Shown: positions 8,174-17,456, numbered from the stretch's first letter. The stretch: DNA of 64,000 nt from Streptomyces coeruleorubidus (GCF_028885415.1 NZ_CP118527.1:806001-870000); one strand, 5' to 3'. Made by a program: numbers and translations. Notes: generated by a model not told the origin, from the letters alone.

Positions 8174-8821
8174 TCAGGAACGCAGGTAGGCCAGCACCGC
8201 GCGCACCCGGCGGTGGTGGTCGGTGTCCTCGGCGTACAGGCCCAACTTGGCAAAGATGCTGCGGACGTGGTTTTCCACCGCGCCGCCGCTCACCACGAGT
8301 TTGCGCGCGATGGCCTGGTTGGAGTGCCCCTCGGCCATGAGCCCGAGCACCTCCCGCTCCCGCGCGGTCAGCGTCGCCAGGGGGTCGTTGCCACGGCGCC
8401 GAACCATCAGCTGGGCCACCACCTGCGGATCGAACACCGTCCCCCCGGCGGCGACCCGCCGCAGCCCGTCGATGAACTCGTCGACGTCCACCACCCGGTC
8501 CTTCAGCAGGTAGCCCACGGCTCCCCTGGCGTCGGCCAGCAGATCCTCGGCATAGGAGACCTCCACATACTGCGAAAGGATCAGCACCGGCGCACCGGGA
8601 ACCCGCTTGCGTGCCGCAACCGCGGACTTCAGGCCCTCGTCGGTGAACGAGGGGGGCATCCGCACATCCACCACCGAGACGTCCGGGCGGTGCTCGACCA
8701 TGGCAGAGACGAGGCTGTCGCCGTCGCCCACCTCGGCGACCACCTCGAACTCGAACTCCTCCAGCAGCCGGACCAGTCCTGAACGGATCAGCACGGCGTC
8801 GTCGGCGACCACTACCCGCAC
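8174..8821 (-). CDS. NarL/LuxR-type response regulator
   Basis: A 215-residue two-component regulator. The receiver domain has acidic residues D7/D8, phospho-acceptor D52 (VVDVRMPP) and K107. The C-terminal LuxR HTH starts at LTAREREVLGLMAEGHSNQ (about 151). The start overlaps the last 10 bases of the sensor kinase gene, so the two are translationally coupled. It probably activates or represses the ABC exporter that is divergent from the kinase. Confidence 0.95.
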   Translation of the reverse strand: MRVVVADDAVLIRSGLVRLLEEFEFEVVAEVGDGDSLVSAMVEHRPDVSVVDVRMPPSFTDEGLKSAVAARKRVPGAPVLILSQYVEVSYAEDLLADARGAVGYLLKDRVVDVDEFIDGLRRVAAGGTVFDPQVVAQLMVRRRGNDPLATLTAREREVLGLMAEGHSNQAIARKLVVSGGAVENHVRSIFAKLGLYAEDTDHHRRVRAVLAYLRS

Positions 8822-10065
8822 GGGACCTCCATCACCACTACCGTCGGGCCTCCCTCGGGGGAGTGCACCACGAAATCGCCCTCGACCGACCTGGCGCGGT
8901 CGGCCAGCCCCGTGAGGCCGTGCCCTTTGGCCAGGTGGGCGCCGCCGATGCCATTGTCGGACAGGGTCAGGATCAGCCGGTTCGCGGTCCGGGACAGGGT
9001 GAGGCGCGCGGAGTCGGCGCGGCTGTGCTTGGCGACGTTGGTCAAGGCTTCGGCGGCCACAAAGTACACGGTGTTCTCCACCGCGGCGGAGAAGCGGTCC
9101 GGGACCGGGGCGTCCAGCTCCACCGGCACCGGGCTGCGGGCCGCCAGGGCCGCCAGGGCCTGGGCCAACCCGCGGTCGGTGAGTACCGGGGGCGCGATCC
9201 CGCGCGACAGCGTGCGTAGCTCCTCCAGGGTCTCCCGAGTCTCGGAAATGGCGCCCGTGATGGTGGCCTGTGCCGCGTTCGGGTCCTTGGCGAGCTGGCG
9301 CTGCGCCCGCGACAGCTCCATGGCCAGGTGCACGAGCCGCTGCTGGGGCCCGTCGTGGATATCGCGCTCCAGGCGTCGCATCGCGCTCGCCTCGGCCGAG
9401 GCGGCGGCGGCCCGCCCTTCGGACAGGTCAGCGATACGCTCGTGCAACTCGCCGACCGCCGTCAGCAGGACGCGCCCCAGGTTCGCCCTTGCCAGGGCGG
9501 CGCCGCGCAGGACGAACGGCAGCGCGAGGGCGAACAGCACGCCGATCGTCACGTAGAACGCTGAGGCAAACAGGTAGTTCTCCACCCCGACCAGCTTGGG
9601 AAGCTTCTGCAGGTTCTCGAGGCCCACCGCCTCGTGGATGATCCATCCGTACAGCGGCCAGGTGAGCGTGGACAGTGTCACCCACCACCACACCGCGGTG
9701 ATCGCGAACATGATCACAGATACGGGAAGGATCACGATCCCGTACAGGAGGTCCAGCCAGTACTGGCCGCCGAAAAGCGGGGTGATGCTTCGCCGGAAGA
9801 CACCGGATCCCGCGGCAGGCTTGTTGTACATCGGCCGAGCCACGGAATGGCCCAGGACTTCCGGCAGGGCGCGGCGCTCGACCTCGGCGAATCCGCGTGC
9901 GATCCGCAGGGCGAGCGCCAGGACCGGCAGTCCGATGCCGATGACCGACGTGACCACGCCGAGTCCCAGGACGGGGATGATCAGGGTCACGCTGATCAAG
10001 GCCAAGGGGAAGGTGGACAGCGAGTAGAGGGTGAAGGCGCCGACTCGGCGCGCTTTCGGGGGCAT
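8812..10065 (-). CDS. Membrane sensor histidine kinase (HisKA_3)
   Basis: A 417-residue NarL-partner kinase. The N-terminal 170-200 residues contain several membrane segments in the arrangement of the Streptomyces 'putative sensor' domain. The HisKA_3 motif RDIHDGPQQRL has phospho-accepting His about 237, followed by a HATPase domain ending with DNGIGG and GHGLTGLADR. No large extracellular domain is seen, which suits sensing of membrane or envelope stress, as in kinases paired with ABC exporters. It is co-transcribed with the response regulator. Confidence 0.93.
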   Translation of the reverse strand: MPPKARRVGAFTLYSLSTFPLALISVTLIIPVLGLGVVTSVIGIGLPVLALALRIARGFAEVERRALPEVLGHSVARPMYNKPAAGSGVFRRSITPLFGGQYWLDLLYGIVILPVSVIMFAITAVWWWVTLSTLTWPLYGWIIHEAVGLENLQKLPKLVGVENYLFASAFYVTIGVLFALALPFVLRGAALARANLGRVLLTAVGELHERIADLSEGRAAAASAEASAMRRLERDIHDGPQQRLVHLAMELSRAQRQLAKDPNAAQATITGAISETRETLEELRTLSRGIAPPVLTDRGLAQALAALAARSPVPVELDAPVPDRFSAAVENTVYFVAAEALTNVAKHSRADSARLTLSRTANRLILTLSDNGIGGAHLAKGHGLTGLADRARSVEGDFVVHSPEGGPTVVVMEVPCG

Positions 10066-10523
10066 GCCCGCATATTAGGCGGTGGGTTGTCGGCAGATGA
10101 TCCGACAAGCATGCCGGTTCGGGGTGGGGCTGGCGCTGCCTCTGGCGACGGCGCGGTACTTGGTGACGTGGCCGGGGCCGGCCCGTCACCGCGGCTCCGG
10201 CATCGGTGGGGATCGCATGAGGTGAAGGCGATCCAGCGCTCTTCATCGTGCCGTTGAAGCCCACCTACCGGTGCGAGCCGGACAGCCCTCGGCCGGTGGT
10301 GCCTGCACCATCCCGCACTGGTGTGCGCGCGGGATGTCTGCTCCCCTGGCTCGGCTCCTAGGTTGTTGCTGCCGGTCACGAGCGCGCCGGGCGGCGTGGC
10401 GCACCAGGGGCTGGATCGGGGCTCTGGCGAGTGCCTTCCCGAAGGTCCCGGGACGACCACCGGCCGAGCCGGACACATGACGACGAACGCCATCACTCGT
10501 TCAATTCTTCAGATAGGAACACC
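10066..10523. promoter_or_regulatory. 458-bp divergent region, two-component system / ABC exporter
   Basis: No gene recognised. TTGTCGG-N8-CCGACAA (10087-10108) lies 22 bp upstream of the kinase start and is a plausible response-regulator or autoregulatory site. Small reverse and forward frames here match nothing known. The promoter of the ABC operon should lie near 10430-10510. Confidence 0.45.
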
Positions 10524-11468
10524 ATGATCTCCGCGAAAGGCCTGCATAAGAAATACGAGAAGACGGTCGCGGTGGACGATCTGTCCTTCGAGGTCCGGCC
10601 AGGGGTGGTCACGGGCTTCCTCGGCCCCAATGGCTCGGGGAAGTCCACCACCATGCGGCTGATGCTCGGCCTCGACCACGGCGGGGGCGAGACCCTGTTC
10701 GACGGTGAGCGGTTCGCCTCGATCCGTCGGCCGATGAACCACGTCGGCACCCTGCTGGAGGCCAAGCAGTTCCACCCCACCCGCTCGGCCCGCAACCACC
10801 TGAAGATGCTCGCCTCCGCCAACGGCATCGCCAACGCCAGGATCGACCGGGTCCTGGACCTGGTCGGGCTCGGCTCGGCCAAGCGCAAGAAACCCAAGGG
10901 CTACTCGCTGGGCATGTCACAGCGCCTCGGCCTGGCGCAGGCGCTGCTGGGCGACCCGCACACGCTGATGCTGGACGAGCCGACCAACGGCCTCGACCCG
11001 CACGGCATCCACTGGATGCGCGATCTGCTCAAGAGCCTGGCCGCCGAGGGCCGCACCATCTTCGTCTCCAGCCACCTGCTCTCGGAGATGCAGCTGATGG
11101 CCGACGAGCTGGTCGTCATCGGCCGCGGTCACATGATCTTCAACGGCGACGTCGACCAGTTCGTCCGCGAGTTCACCACGTCCACGGTGATCGTGCGCAG
11201 CCCCTTTGCCGACGCCTTCGTCCCCGCCCTCGAAGCCAAGGGCGCGAGCGTCACCAAGGGCGACGACGGCGAACTGGTCGTCTCGGAAATGGAGATCGGC
11301 ATGGTCGGGCACCTTGCCTTCACCGAGGGCATCGAGCTCACGGAGCTCTCCAGCCGCTCGGCCTCGCTCGAAGAGGCCTTCATGTCCGCCACCGGCGCCG
11401 CAGAGCAGTTCGTCGCCGAAAAGCCGATCCAGACCGCTCAGAGCCGCGAAGGTGCCCAGAATGCTTGA
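10524..11468 (+). CDS. ABC transporter ATP-binding protein
   Basis: A 314-residue ATPase of the drug/bacteriocin export type. Walker A is GPNGSGKST (34-42), the signature is SLGMSQR (about 128), and Walker B LMLDEPTNGLD. The C-terminal extension is usual for this subfamily. ATG 10524 has AGGAA just upstream. It overlaps the permease gene by 8 bp. With the two-component system divergent, this looks like a stimulus-induced exporter. Confidence 0.94.
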   Translation: MISAKGLHKKYEKTVAVDDLSFEVRPGVVTGFLGPNGSGKSTTMRLMLGLDHGGGETLFDGERFASIRRPMNHVGTLLEAKQFHPTRSARNHLKMLASANGIANARIDRVLDLVGLGSAKRKKPKGYSLGMSQRLGLAQALLGDPHTLMLDEPTNGLDPHGIHWMRDLLKSLAAEGRTIFVSSHLLSEMQLMADELVVIGRGHMIFNGDVDQFVREFTTSTVIVRSPFADAFVPALEAKGASVTKGDDGELVVSEMEIGMVGHLAFTEGIELTELSSRSASLEEAFMSATGAAEQFVAEKPIQTAQSREGAQNA

Positions 11469-12246
11469 TGCGCTCAGATTCGAATGGACGCGGCTGCGCA
11501 CGCTCCGCTCGACCTACTGGATGGTCAGCTCCGGCCTGGTGGCCTCCGCCGTGATCCCGCTGGTCCTTGGCCTCGGCGCCAGCGACGAGCCGCTCCATGC
11601 CGACGCCGTGAACCTCAGTGTCAACGGCGGGGCGAGTTTCGTGATCCCGTTCCTGGCGGTGTTCATGGCCGTGGTCGGTATCTTCGCGACCGGCCACGAG
11701 TACCGGCACGGCACGATCCAGCCGACCCTGACCGCGCTTCCGCAGCGCTCGCGCCTGATCCTGGCGAAGATCCTGACCGTCACGGCGCTGACCGCCGTGG
11801 CCACGCTGGTGTCGATAGCGATCAACGCAACCCTGGTACTCGTGTTCTGGGGCGAGGTCCCGGGTCTGTTCGACGACCCCGTACGCTCGGCGCTGTTGGG
11901 ATACCTGGCCTACAACCTCATCTACGCACTGACCGGGCTCGGCCTGGGATTGCTGTTCCGCGGCGTGCCCTCAGCACTGGTGGTCATCTTCCTGATGCCG
12001 CTGATCATCGAGACCCTGATCGTCGGGCTCACCATGGTCCCGGCCCTGCACTGGCTGGCGCGGGCCGTGAAGTTCCTGCCGTTCACCGCCGGCGAGGAGC
12101 TGATGTTGACCAGCCCGGCGAACTTCGGTCCCGCAGCTCCGGACATCGACTTCTTCGACCGCTGGGCCTCGGGTGGCGTGTTCGCGGCCTTCGCAGCCCT
12201 GATCATCGGTGCCGCCTGGATCCTGTTCCAGAAGCGCGACGCGTAG
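11461..12246 (+). CDS. ABC transporter permease
   Basis: A 261-residue membrane protein of the ABC-2 type with about six hydrophobic segments (for example LVASAVIPLVLGLG, ALVVIFLMPLIIETLIV, and a C-terminal AALIIGAAWILF). It starts within the end of the ATPase gene, so stoichiometric coupled translation is likely. Partner of the preceding ATPase; the substrate is unknown. Confidence 0.92.
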   Translation: MLDALRFEWTRLRTLRSTYWMVSSGLVASAVIPLVLGLGASDEPLHADAVNLSVNGGASFVIPFLAVFMAVVGIFATGHEYRHGTIQPTLTALPQRSRLILAKILTVTALTAVATLVSIAINATLVLVFWGEVPGLFDDPVRSALLGYLAYNLIYALTGLGLGLLFRGVPSALVVIFLMPLIIETLIVGLTMVPALHWLARAVKFLPFTAGEELMLTSPANFGPAAPDIDFFDRWASGGVFAAFAALIIGAAWILFQKRDA

Positions 12247-12262
12247 TCCCACTACGACGAAG

Positions 12263-12285
12263 GGCCTGGAGCACCGCTCCGGGCC
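12263..12285 (+). terminator. Putative terminator after ABC operon
   Basis: GGCCTGGAGC-ACC-GCTCCGGGCC forms a 10-bp stem with one G-T pair and a 3-base loop, 16 bp after the permease stop. No T-tract, as usual in this genus. Confidence 0.6.
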
Positions 12286-12354
12286 TGACGTCTGTGGTGG
12301 TACCTGCGGCGCGAGGCCAGACCGAGATGATGTCCGCCGGGGTCTGTGGTCCAG

Positions 12355-12486
12355 ATGGTGCCGCCGAGGATCGTCCACGAGAACGTCGCCCGCGTCCGCG
12401 CGACCCTCGACTGGATCGAGACCGCCGTCGACACCGGCAAGGTCGACATGGACGACGAACTCACCTGCCTCCTGCGGGGTGAATAG
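12355..12486 (+). CDS. 43-residue hypothetical protein, possibly a fragment
   Basis: An ATG-initiated frame rich in acidic residues at its end (TGKVDMDDELTCLL) that stops two bases before the next start. Codon use fits coding DNA. I do not recognise a family. It may be the C-terminal remnant of a longer gene from an integrated element. Confidence 0.4.
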   Translation: MVPPRIVHENVARVRATLDWIETAVDTGKVDMDDELTCLLRGE

Positions 12487-12488
12487 CA

Positions 12489-12779
12489 GTGGACAAGCGC
12501 TCCCCGACCGCAGAACGCCACGCCGACCTCGTCCGCACCGCTCTGCTCCACACCGCGCCCTCTGGCATGACCCTGCTCGAACTCGCCGCAGTTTGCGGAC
12601 TCAGCCGCTGGCAGACCCGCCGAGGGATCAGCGTCCTCAAAGACGTCTGTGCGCAGAACGAATGGCCGCCCCAGGAGCGTCTTCTGCGGCCCGTCGTCGC
12701 GACTCGAAGCAGTGCCGAGGCCGTCATCGTCGTACAAGCGCAACATGCGAGCAGCGCTCATCACCACGAACACTTCTAA
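12489..12779 (+). CDS. Small HTH protein, probably truncated
   Basis: GTG start two bases after the preceding frame. Residues about 10-60 read as a helix-turn-helix (MTLLELAAVCGLSRWQTRRG, then ISVLKDV). After NEWPP the sequence loses coding character and ends quickly, so the natural C-terminus has probably been replaced. The pair resembles small genes of Streptomyces integrated elements, but I cannot name a family. Confidence 0.45.
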   Translation: MDKRSPTAERHADLVRTALLHTAPSGMTLLELAAVCGLSRWQTRRGISVLKDVCAQNEWPPQERLLRPVVATRSSAEAVIVVQAQHASSAHHHEHF

Positions 12780-13325
12780 CCAAGATCCGGACCATACCCG
12801 GACCAGCCGTCCGCAGCTTGTGGCAATCGGAGCTGTTTTCGCTGGTCGAACTGCATCTGAGCCGTGTACCACTAGCAGACGAAGAACCCGCTCGTCACTC
12901 TCCGGCGCAGCGCTTCTCGGACCGGACCCGAGCGGCGCTGCTGACAGACCGCGTGCCACCAGAAGTGTGTGGAATCTCCACAAGACGGCAGCCTGGGCGA
13001 CGCCGCCCTTCCGTAGCGCCTGACTCGGCCACCAGCCAGGTCAGCATTGGTGCGAACACCACCGAACCTGCAAACGCCTCCGCAAGCACTGAAGCTGGGG
13101 AAAAGGACCTCGCAGCCCAACCTGACGAGGCGTCAGCAAAGTCAGCATTAGGTCAGCAAGAGTCCTGCCACAGCCGCCCACAGACAGCCACACTGTGGAA
13201 TCGCCAACCGCACCGGCCAGAGCCAGCCGGCTGTTCCGACGTCTTGCGGAGGGCAGGTGGAAGAGGGCGAGAATCACGCGACAGCCTTCCGCCCGGCGCC
13301 ACCAACGCTGACACGTACCCGCAGG
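12780..13325. other. 546-bp region without a recognised gene
   Basis: Less GC-rich than the neighbours. It contains the heptamer GTCAGCA four times (about 13039, 13132, 13141 and 13152), the last three within 27 bp. No family-matching frame on either strand. Likely decayed mobile DNA. Confidence 0.4.
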
Positions 13326-14291
13326 TCAGCGCACTCTTCCCCGTGGTTTCAATGGCACCGGCGGCAGTTCCGGTGCTGGCAGCGGATCCCCGTCGTACCC
13401 CTTCACCTCCCCGAACCGTGCCCCTTCCATCCAGTCCCTGCGCGCCTGTACGATCTCTTCCTGAGATCGCCCGATCCAGTTCCAGAACATGATCAGTTCC
13501 TCCTCGAACGGCTCGCCGCCGAGGAGCATCAGGCCCGCGTCCGACTCGGCCCGCAGGGGCAGTTCGCTGCGGCCGCAGCCGAGGTAGAGCATCGAGCCGG
13601 GCAGGAGCGGGACGCCGTCCACGTGGGCCTCGCCGGACATGGACAGGACGGCGTACTCGAAGTCCGGTTCCAGGGGGAGGCGTACGTCCGCGCCTCGGGT
13701 GAGGGCCAGGTCGGCGCCGGTGATCGGGGTGTACGCCGTGCCGGGCGAGGTCGCGCCGTCGAGGTCACCGAGGATCAGCGTCGCCTTGATGCCGGGTGCC
13801 GTGACGACCGGCAGGTCGGCGTGGTGTTCGAAGCGTGGGTCGGTGTGGCGGTGGCCGTCCGGGAGCGCGACCCACAGTTGTGCGCCGTGCAGGAAACGGG
13901 CGTGCGAGCGCGGGCTCTCCTCGGAGTGGCTGATCGCCCGGCCCGAGGTCATCAGGCCCAGTTCGCGCGGCCGGATCGTCTGGAGGCTGCCGGTGGAGTC
14001 GCGGTGCAGCACCTCCCCCTCGTGCAGCCAGCTCACCGTCTGCAGGCCCATGTGGGGATGCGGCGGCACCTGCATGCCGGGTTCGTCGGCGATGTCGTCG
14101 GGGCCGTAGTGGTCGACGAAGCACCAGGCTCCGACCATACGGCGGCCGAGGTTGGGCAGCAGCCTGCGGACCTCGCTGGACTCGCCCAGCTTGACGTGGC
14201 GAGGACTGAGGAGTTCGCGAACCGGCTCGGCCACGACGAAGCCGCGGCCACCGCACAGGGAGGGAGCCGCCTCGCGCTCAAGATTGCTCAT
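13326..14291 (-). CDS. Pirin family protein
   Basis: A 321-residue double cupin protein. The metal-binding HPH is at residues 78-80 (VPPHPHMGLQTVSW), with HRDSTG and HSEESP following, the canonical pirin N-cupin. Family members are iron-binding and have been linked to quercetin oxidation or to regulation of metabolic enzymes; the role here is unknown. MSNLERE at 14291 is preferred to the Met three codons upstream. Divergent from a MarR gene whose promoter has repeated motifs. Confidence 0.92.
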   Translation of the reverse strand: MSNLEREAAPSLCGGRGFVVAEPVRELLSPRHVKLGESSEVRRLLPNLGRRMVGAWCFVDHYGPDDIADEPGMQVPPHPHMGLQTVSWLHEGEVLHRDSTGSLQTIRPRELGLMTSGRAISHSEESPRSHARFLHGAQLWVALPDGHRHTDPRFEHHADLPVVTAPGIKATLILGDLDGATSPGTAYTPITGADLALTRGADVRLPLEPDFEYAVLSMSGEAHVDGVPLLPGSMLYLGCGRSELPLRAESDAGLMLLGGEPFEEELIMFWNWIGRSQEEIVQARRDWMEGARFGEVKGYDGDPLPAPELPPVPLKPRGRVR

Positions 14292-14382
14292 GGCGCACAA
14301 CCTAGCCCGGTGGAGGGGCCTGCGTCAGCGCGTCATTCGGGTCGCGCCTCGGGCGCCGTTCCGAATAGCGGATGCCCTTGGA

Positions 14383-14411
14383 ATATAGTAGCCATGGATA
14401 TAGTAGCCATG
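14383..14411. promoter_or_regulatory. Direct repeat in pirin/MarR promoter region
   Basis: ATATAGTAGCCATG occurs twice, at 14383-14396 and 14398-14411, with a 15-bp period, directly upstream of the MarR start at 14426. A related AT-rich stretch GTACTGTATC follows. Probably regulator binding sites and the core promoter of one or both genes. Confidence 0.6.
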
Positions 14412-14425
14412 TACTGTATCTGCTC

Positions 14426-14908
14426 ATGAGCAAAGGTTCCGAAGGCGCGACGCCCGGTTTCCTGGTGTGGCGGCTGTCGATGAAGTGGCGGGTGGCCGTC
14501 GACCGCGCTGTAGCGCCGCTGGGGCTCACCCACGCGCAGTACTCGTTGGTGGCGTCCCTGCACGGCATGCAGCGCTCCGGCGAGCGGCCCAGCCAACGTC
14601 GCCTCGCCGACCGCACCGGACTCGAGCCGCTCTACGTCTCCAAGCTCGCGCGTGCACTGGAGGCCGCCGGCCTCCTGGAGCGCACCCGGGACCCGCACGA
14701 CCCGCGCGCGGTGCAGCTCGCGCTCACCGAGCAGGGGCGCGAGGTCACCGGGCGGGCGATCAAGGTCGTCCACAAGCTCCTTCAGCAGCTCCTGGAGCCG
14801 CTCGGAGGCCTCGACGCCGCGCGCACCCGCGAGTTCACGCGCGATCTGACAGCCCTGCTCGACGCACCTCTTGATCCCATCAGCAAGAACGAGACGGAGC
14901 AGTCATGA
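14426..14908 (+). CDS. MarR family transcriptional regulator
   Basis: A 160-residue winged-helix protein with the recognition region RRLADRTGLEPLYVSKLARA and the wing TRDPHDPRAVQLALTEQG. Start ATG 14426 follows the repeated promoter motif. It overlaps the next gene by 4 bp (ATGA). Probably controls the divergent pirin gene and its own operon. Confidence 0.92.
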   Translation: MSKGSEGATPGFLVWRLSMKWRVAVDRAVAPLGLTHAQYSLVASLHGMQRSGERPSQRRLADRTGLEPLYVSKLARALEAAGLLERTRDPHDPRAVQLALTEQGREVTGRAIKVVHKLLQQLLEPLGGLDAARTREFTRDLTALLDAPLDPISKNETEQS

Positions 14909-15360
14909 CCACCGCCACACCCCTGCTCGATCCCCGCGTCATCGCCCTGGCCCACTACGCCGGCCGCGCGGTCCTGGAGAACGTACTGGCCCGGCACGGC
15001 GTCACCTTCCAGCAGTCCGTCACCCTCCGGCTCGCCGTCGTCGCCGACGGCCCGGTCGAGCGGGAACAGCTCGTCGACGGCGTCGTCGGCGCGCTGAAGA
15101 ACGACCCGGCGGAGGTGGAGGGCGTGATCGACGAGCTGATCGCCGCGCAGCTGCTGGCCCCGGCCGAGGGGCCGCGCGTGCGGATCACGGACGCCGGGCG
15201 GGAGCTGTACGCCAGGACGGCCGGCGAGACGGCGCCCTTCTCCGCCCGGATCTACGCCGGGATCCCGGAGGAGGACCTGGCCGTCGCCGGCCGGGTGCTG
15301 AGCCTGATCACCGAGCGGGCCGATGCCGAGCTGGCCGGGCTGAGCGCGCTGACCGAGTAA
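14905..15360 (+). CDS. Winged-helix (MarR-like) protein
   Basis: A 151-residue protein translationally coupled to the preceding MarR gene. It has a winged-helix core ending RVRITDAGRELYARTAG, like the C-terminal half of MarR proteins, but it is more divergent. It may act with the first MarR protein, perhaps as a heterodimer, or have become a separate regulator. Confidence 0.75.
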   Translation: MTTATPLLDPRVIALAHYAGRAVLENVLARHGVTFQQSVTLRLAVVADGPVEREQLVDGVVGALKNDPAEVEGVIDELIAAQLLAPAEGPRVRITDAGRELYARTAGETAPFSARIYAGIPEEDLAVAGRVLSLITERADAELAGLSALTE

Positions 15361-15425
15361 CCGTCCGTCTCAGTAGTGGAATATTGAACCAACACGTTCG
15401 GTTGTCGGCCTCGAAGGAGGCACGA

Positions 15426-15785
15426 GTGAACACGACCTACGACACGGCGTACTACGCCCACGGGACACCGGCGGAGCGCTGGGAGCGCGCGCAGATGTTC
15501 TTCGACGCCAAGGACTACGCCGCCGCCGCGCGCGTCCTGGGCGGGCTGGTCGAGGAGGTGCCCGAGCAGACCGGGCCGCAGCTGCTGCTGGCGCGCTCCT
15601 ACTACCACTCGGCCCAACTACGGCGCGCCGAGGCCGAGTTGCGGACGATCGTCGAGCGGGACCCGGTCGAGCACTACGCCCGGCTGATGCTCGGCCGCAC
15701 GCTCCAGCGGCAGAACCGGCACGAGGAGGCGGAGCCGCATCTGCGGATCGCCTCGGCGCTCGCGGGTGACTTCGAGCAGCGCTGA
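15426..15785 (+). CDS. Tetratricopeptide repeat protein
   Basis: 119 residues starting at GTG with GGAGG upstream. Three TPR-like helical hairpins are visible (AQMFFDAKDYAAAARVL; ARSYYHSAQLRRAEAEL; GRTLQRQNRHEEAEPHL). No catalytic motifs; a cytoplasmic scaffold or adaptor. 65 bp separates it from the MarR operon, so it may have its own promoter. Confidence 0.85.
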   Translation: MNTTYDTAYYAHGTPAERWERAQMFFDAKDYAAAARVLGGLVEEVPEQTGPQLLLARSYYHSAQLRRAEAELRTIVERDPVEHYARLMLGRTLQRQNRHEEAEPHLRIASALAGDFEQR

Positions 15786-15803
15786 CCGGCACGTACCCGA
15801 AGG

Positions 15804-15829
15804 TGCCCGGCTCCGTGTGGGGCCGGGCA
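15804..15829 (+). terminator. Putative terminator after TPR gene
   Basis: TGCCCGGC and GCCGGGCA form a perfect 8-bp stem around a 10-base loop, 19 bp after the TPR stop and ahead of the convergent PepSY gene. Confidence 0.6.
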
Positions 15830-15892
15830 TCCGTGCGTCGGCGGGTCTCCCCTACCGCACTCGGCGGGCCCGCTACCGCGCCGACAGGCCCG

Positions 15893-17302
15893 CTACTGCA
15901 CCGGCGTCCCGGCTCCGTACGTCCGCCGCCCCCGCCGGTAGGCGATCTCGCCCAGCAGGATGTCGACGGCCAGGAAGGCCGCCAGCGGAATGCCGAACAG
16001 GGGCAGGAAGTAGCCGAGCACGGCGACCCCCGCCAGCAGCGGGACGAGGATCTGTGGCGGCACCTGCTGCCAGGCGCCGCGTGGGATCGGGCGGCCGAAG
16101 GCGGTGGTGCGGCCGCGCTGCCACCACATGCGGTAGCCCCAGACGATCAGCAGGATCAGGCAGAGGGCGAGCAGCATCAGGGCGATCTGGTTGGCCAGGC
16201 CGAACAGGATGCCGGTGTGCAGGTCGATGCCCCACCGGGTGAGCTTCGCGAGCACCGGGTAGTCGGCGAACCGCACCACGTCCATGACCTCGCCGCTCGC
16301 CGGGTCGATCGCGACGGAGTCCTGCTTCTCGGGCCAGCTGCGCTGCACCTGCTTGACGACGTACGCCGACTTCACGTCCGCCGGCGGCACGATCTCCACC
16401 GGGTCGCCCAGGCCCTCGGACCGGGCCGCGGCCAGGACCTTGTCCAGGCCCACCCCGTGCGCGGCGTCTCCGGCCTGCCCGGCGGCGGAGCCGTGGCCGG
16501 CGTGCTCACCGCCCGCCGACGCCGACACCGACGGGGTGGCATGGCCCAGCGAGGTCCGCAGCTCGTCGATGTTGGCCCCGGCGTAGGCCGACCAGGTCAG
16601 ACCGGTCGCCGAGAGGAAGAAGAAGCCGGCCGCCGCCCACGCGCCGACGCTGCCGTGCAGCCCGAGGGTGCGGCGCCGTCCGTTCGCGCCCCGCACCTTG
16701 CGCAGCGCGCGACGGCGGGAGAACCACAGCACCAGTCCGCCGGCCGAGATCACCCACAGCCAGCTGGCCGCCAGTTCGCTGTACAGCCGGCCCGACTCGC
16801 CCAGGTGCAGGTCCCGATGGAACTCGTCGATCCAGGTGCGCAGCGGCAGCGCGCCGGTCGAGCCGTACTGTTCGAGGGAGCCGCGCACCTTCGCGGTGTA
16901 CGGGTCGACGAAGACGGCGAGCGTGTGTCCCTCGTCGACACCCGGGACACCGGACAGCAGCACCCTGGTCGTCGCGTCCGCCTCGGGTGAGGGGCGTACG
17001 GCCGAGACCGTGCCCTCGGGGTGGGCCTTGCGGGCGGCGGCCACCTGCTCGCCGATCGGCAGCTTCCGCTCGCCTGCGGGGACGGTCAGTTGGTGGTCGT
17101 ACACGATCTTCTCGGCCTGGAACGAGGCGGCGTACAGCAGGCCGGTGGTGGCGGCGACGAGGAGGAGCGGCGCCACCAGCACCCCGGCGTAGAAGTGCAG
17201 ACGGAGGATCAGCGGACGCAGCGGGGCCCAGCTGTTCCCCGACGGTGCCGGGGTGGCAGCTTGCGGGGCCTCGTCCGTGGTGATCGAGGGAGCGGTGGTC
17301 AT
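15893..17302 (-). CDS. PepSY-associated TM domain protein
   Basis: A 469-residue membrane protein with a PepSY_TM layout: a first membrane anchor (LHFYAGVLVAPLLLVAATTG), a large extracytoplasmic part containing two PepSY-type segments (AVFVDPYTAKVRG; VAIDPASGEVMDVV), and several C-terminal helices. The loop GGEHAGHGS holds histidines. The family includes proteins of iron/copper reduction and siderophore uptake. MTTAPSITTD at 17302 is preferred over an upstream Met at 17422. Confidence 0.88.
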   Translation of the reverse strand: MTTAPSITTDEAPQAATPAPSGNSWAPLRPLILRLHFYAGVLVAPLLLVAATTGLLYAASFQAEKIVYDHQLTVPAGERKLPIGEQVAAARKAHPEGTVSAVRPSPEADATTRVLLSGVPGVDEGHTLAVFVDPYTAKVRGSLEQYGSTGALPLRTWIDEFHRDLHLGESGRLYSELAASWLWVISAGGLVLWFSRRRALRKVRGANGRRRTLGLHGSVGAWAAAGFFFLSATGLTWSAYAGANIDELRTSLGHATPSVSASAGGEHAGHGSAAGQAGDAAHGVGLDKVLAAARSEGLGDPVEIVPPADVKSAYVVKQVQRSWPEKQDSVAIDPASGEVMDVVRFADYPVLAKLTRWGIDLHTGILFGLANQIALMLLALCLILLIVWGYRMWWQRGRTTAFGRPIPRGAWQQVPPQILVPLLAGVAVLGYFLPLFGIPLAAFLAVDILLGEIAYRRGRRTYGAGTPVQ

Positions 17303-17456
17303 CGGCGGGCTTCTCCGGGGGACGTCGTCTTGGCCGTCGCAGTGCGGTCGTCGGCCGTTGCGGTGCAGTAGTCGGGCCGGAGCGCCGTCCAGTTCCCGAG
17401 GAGGGTGTGTGACGTGTGTCACGTGAGGGGGCAGGACGCCGTGTCATCCTGACGCG

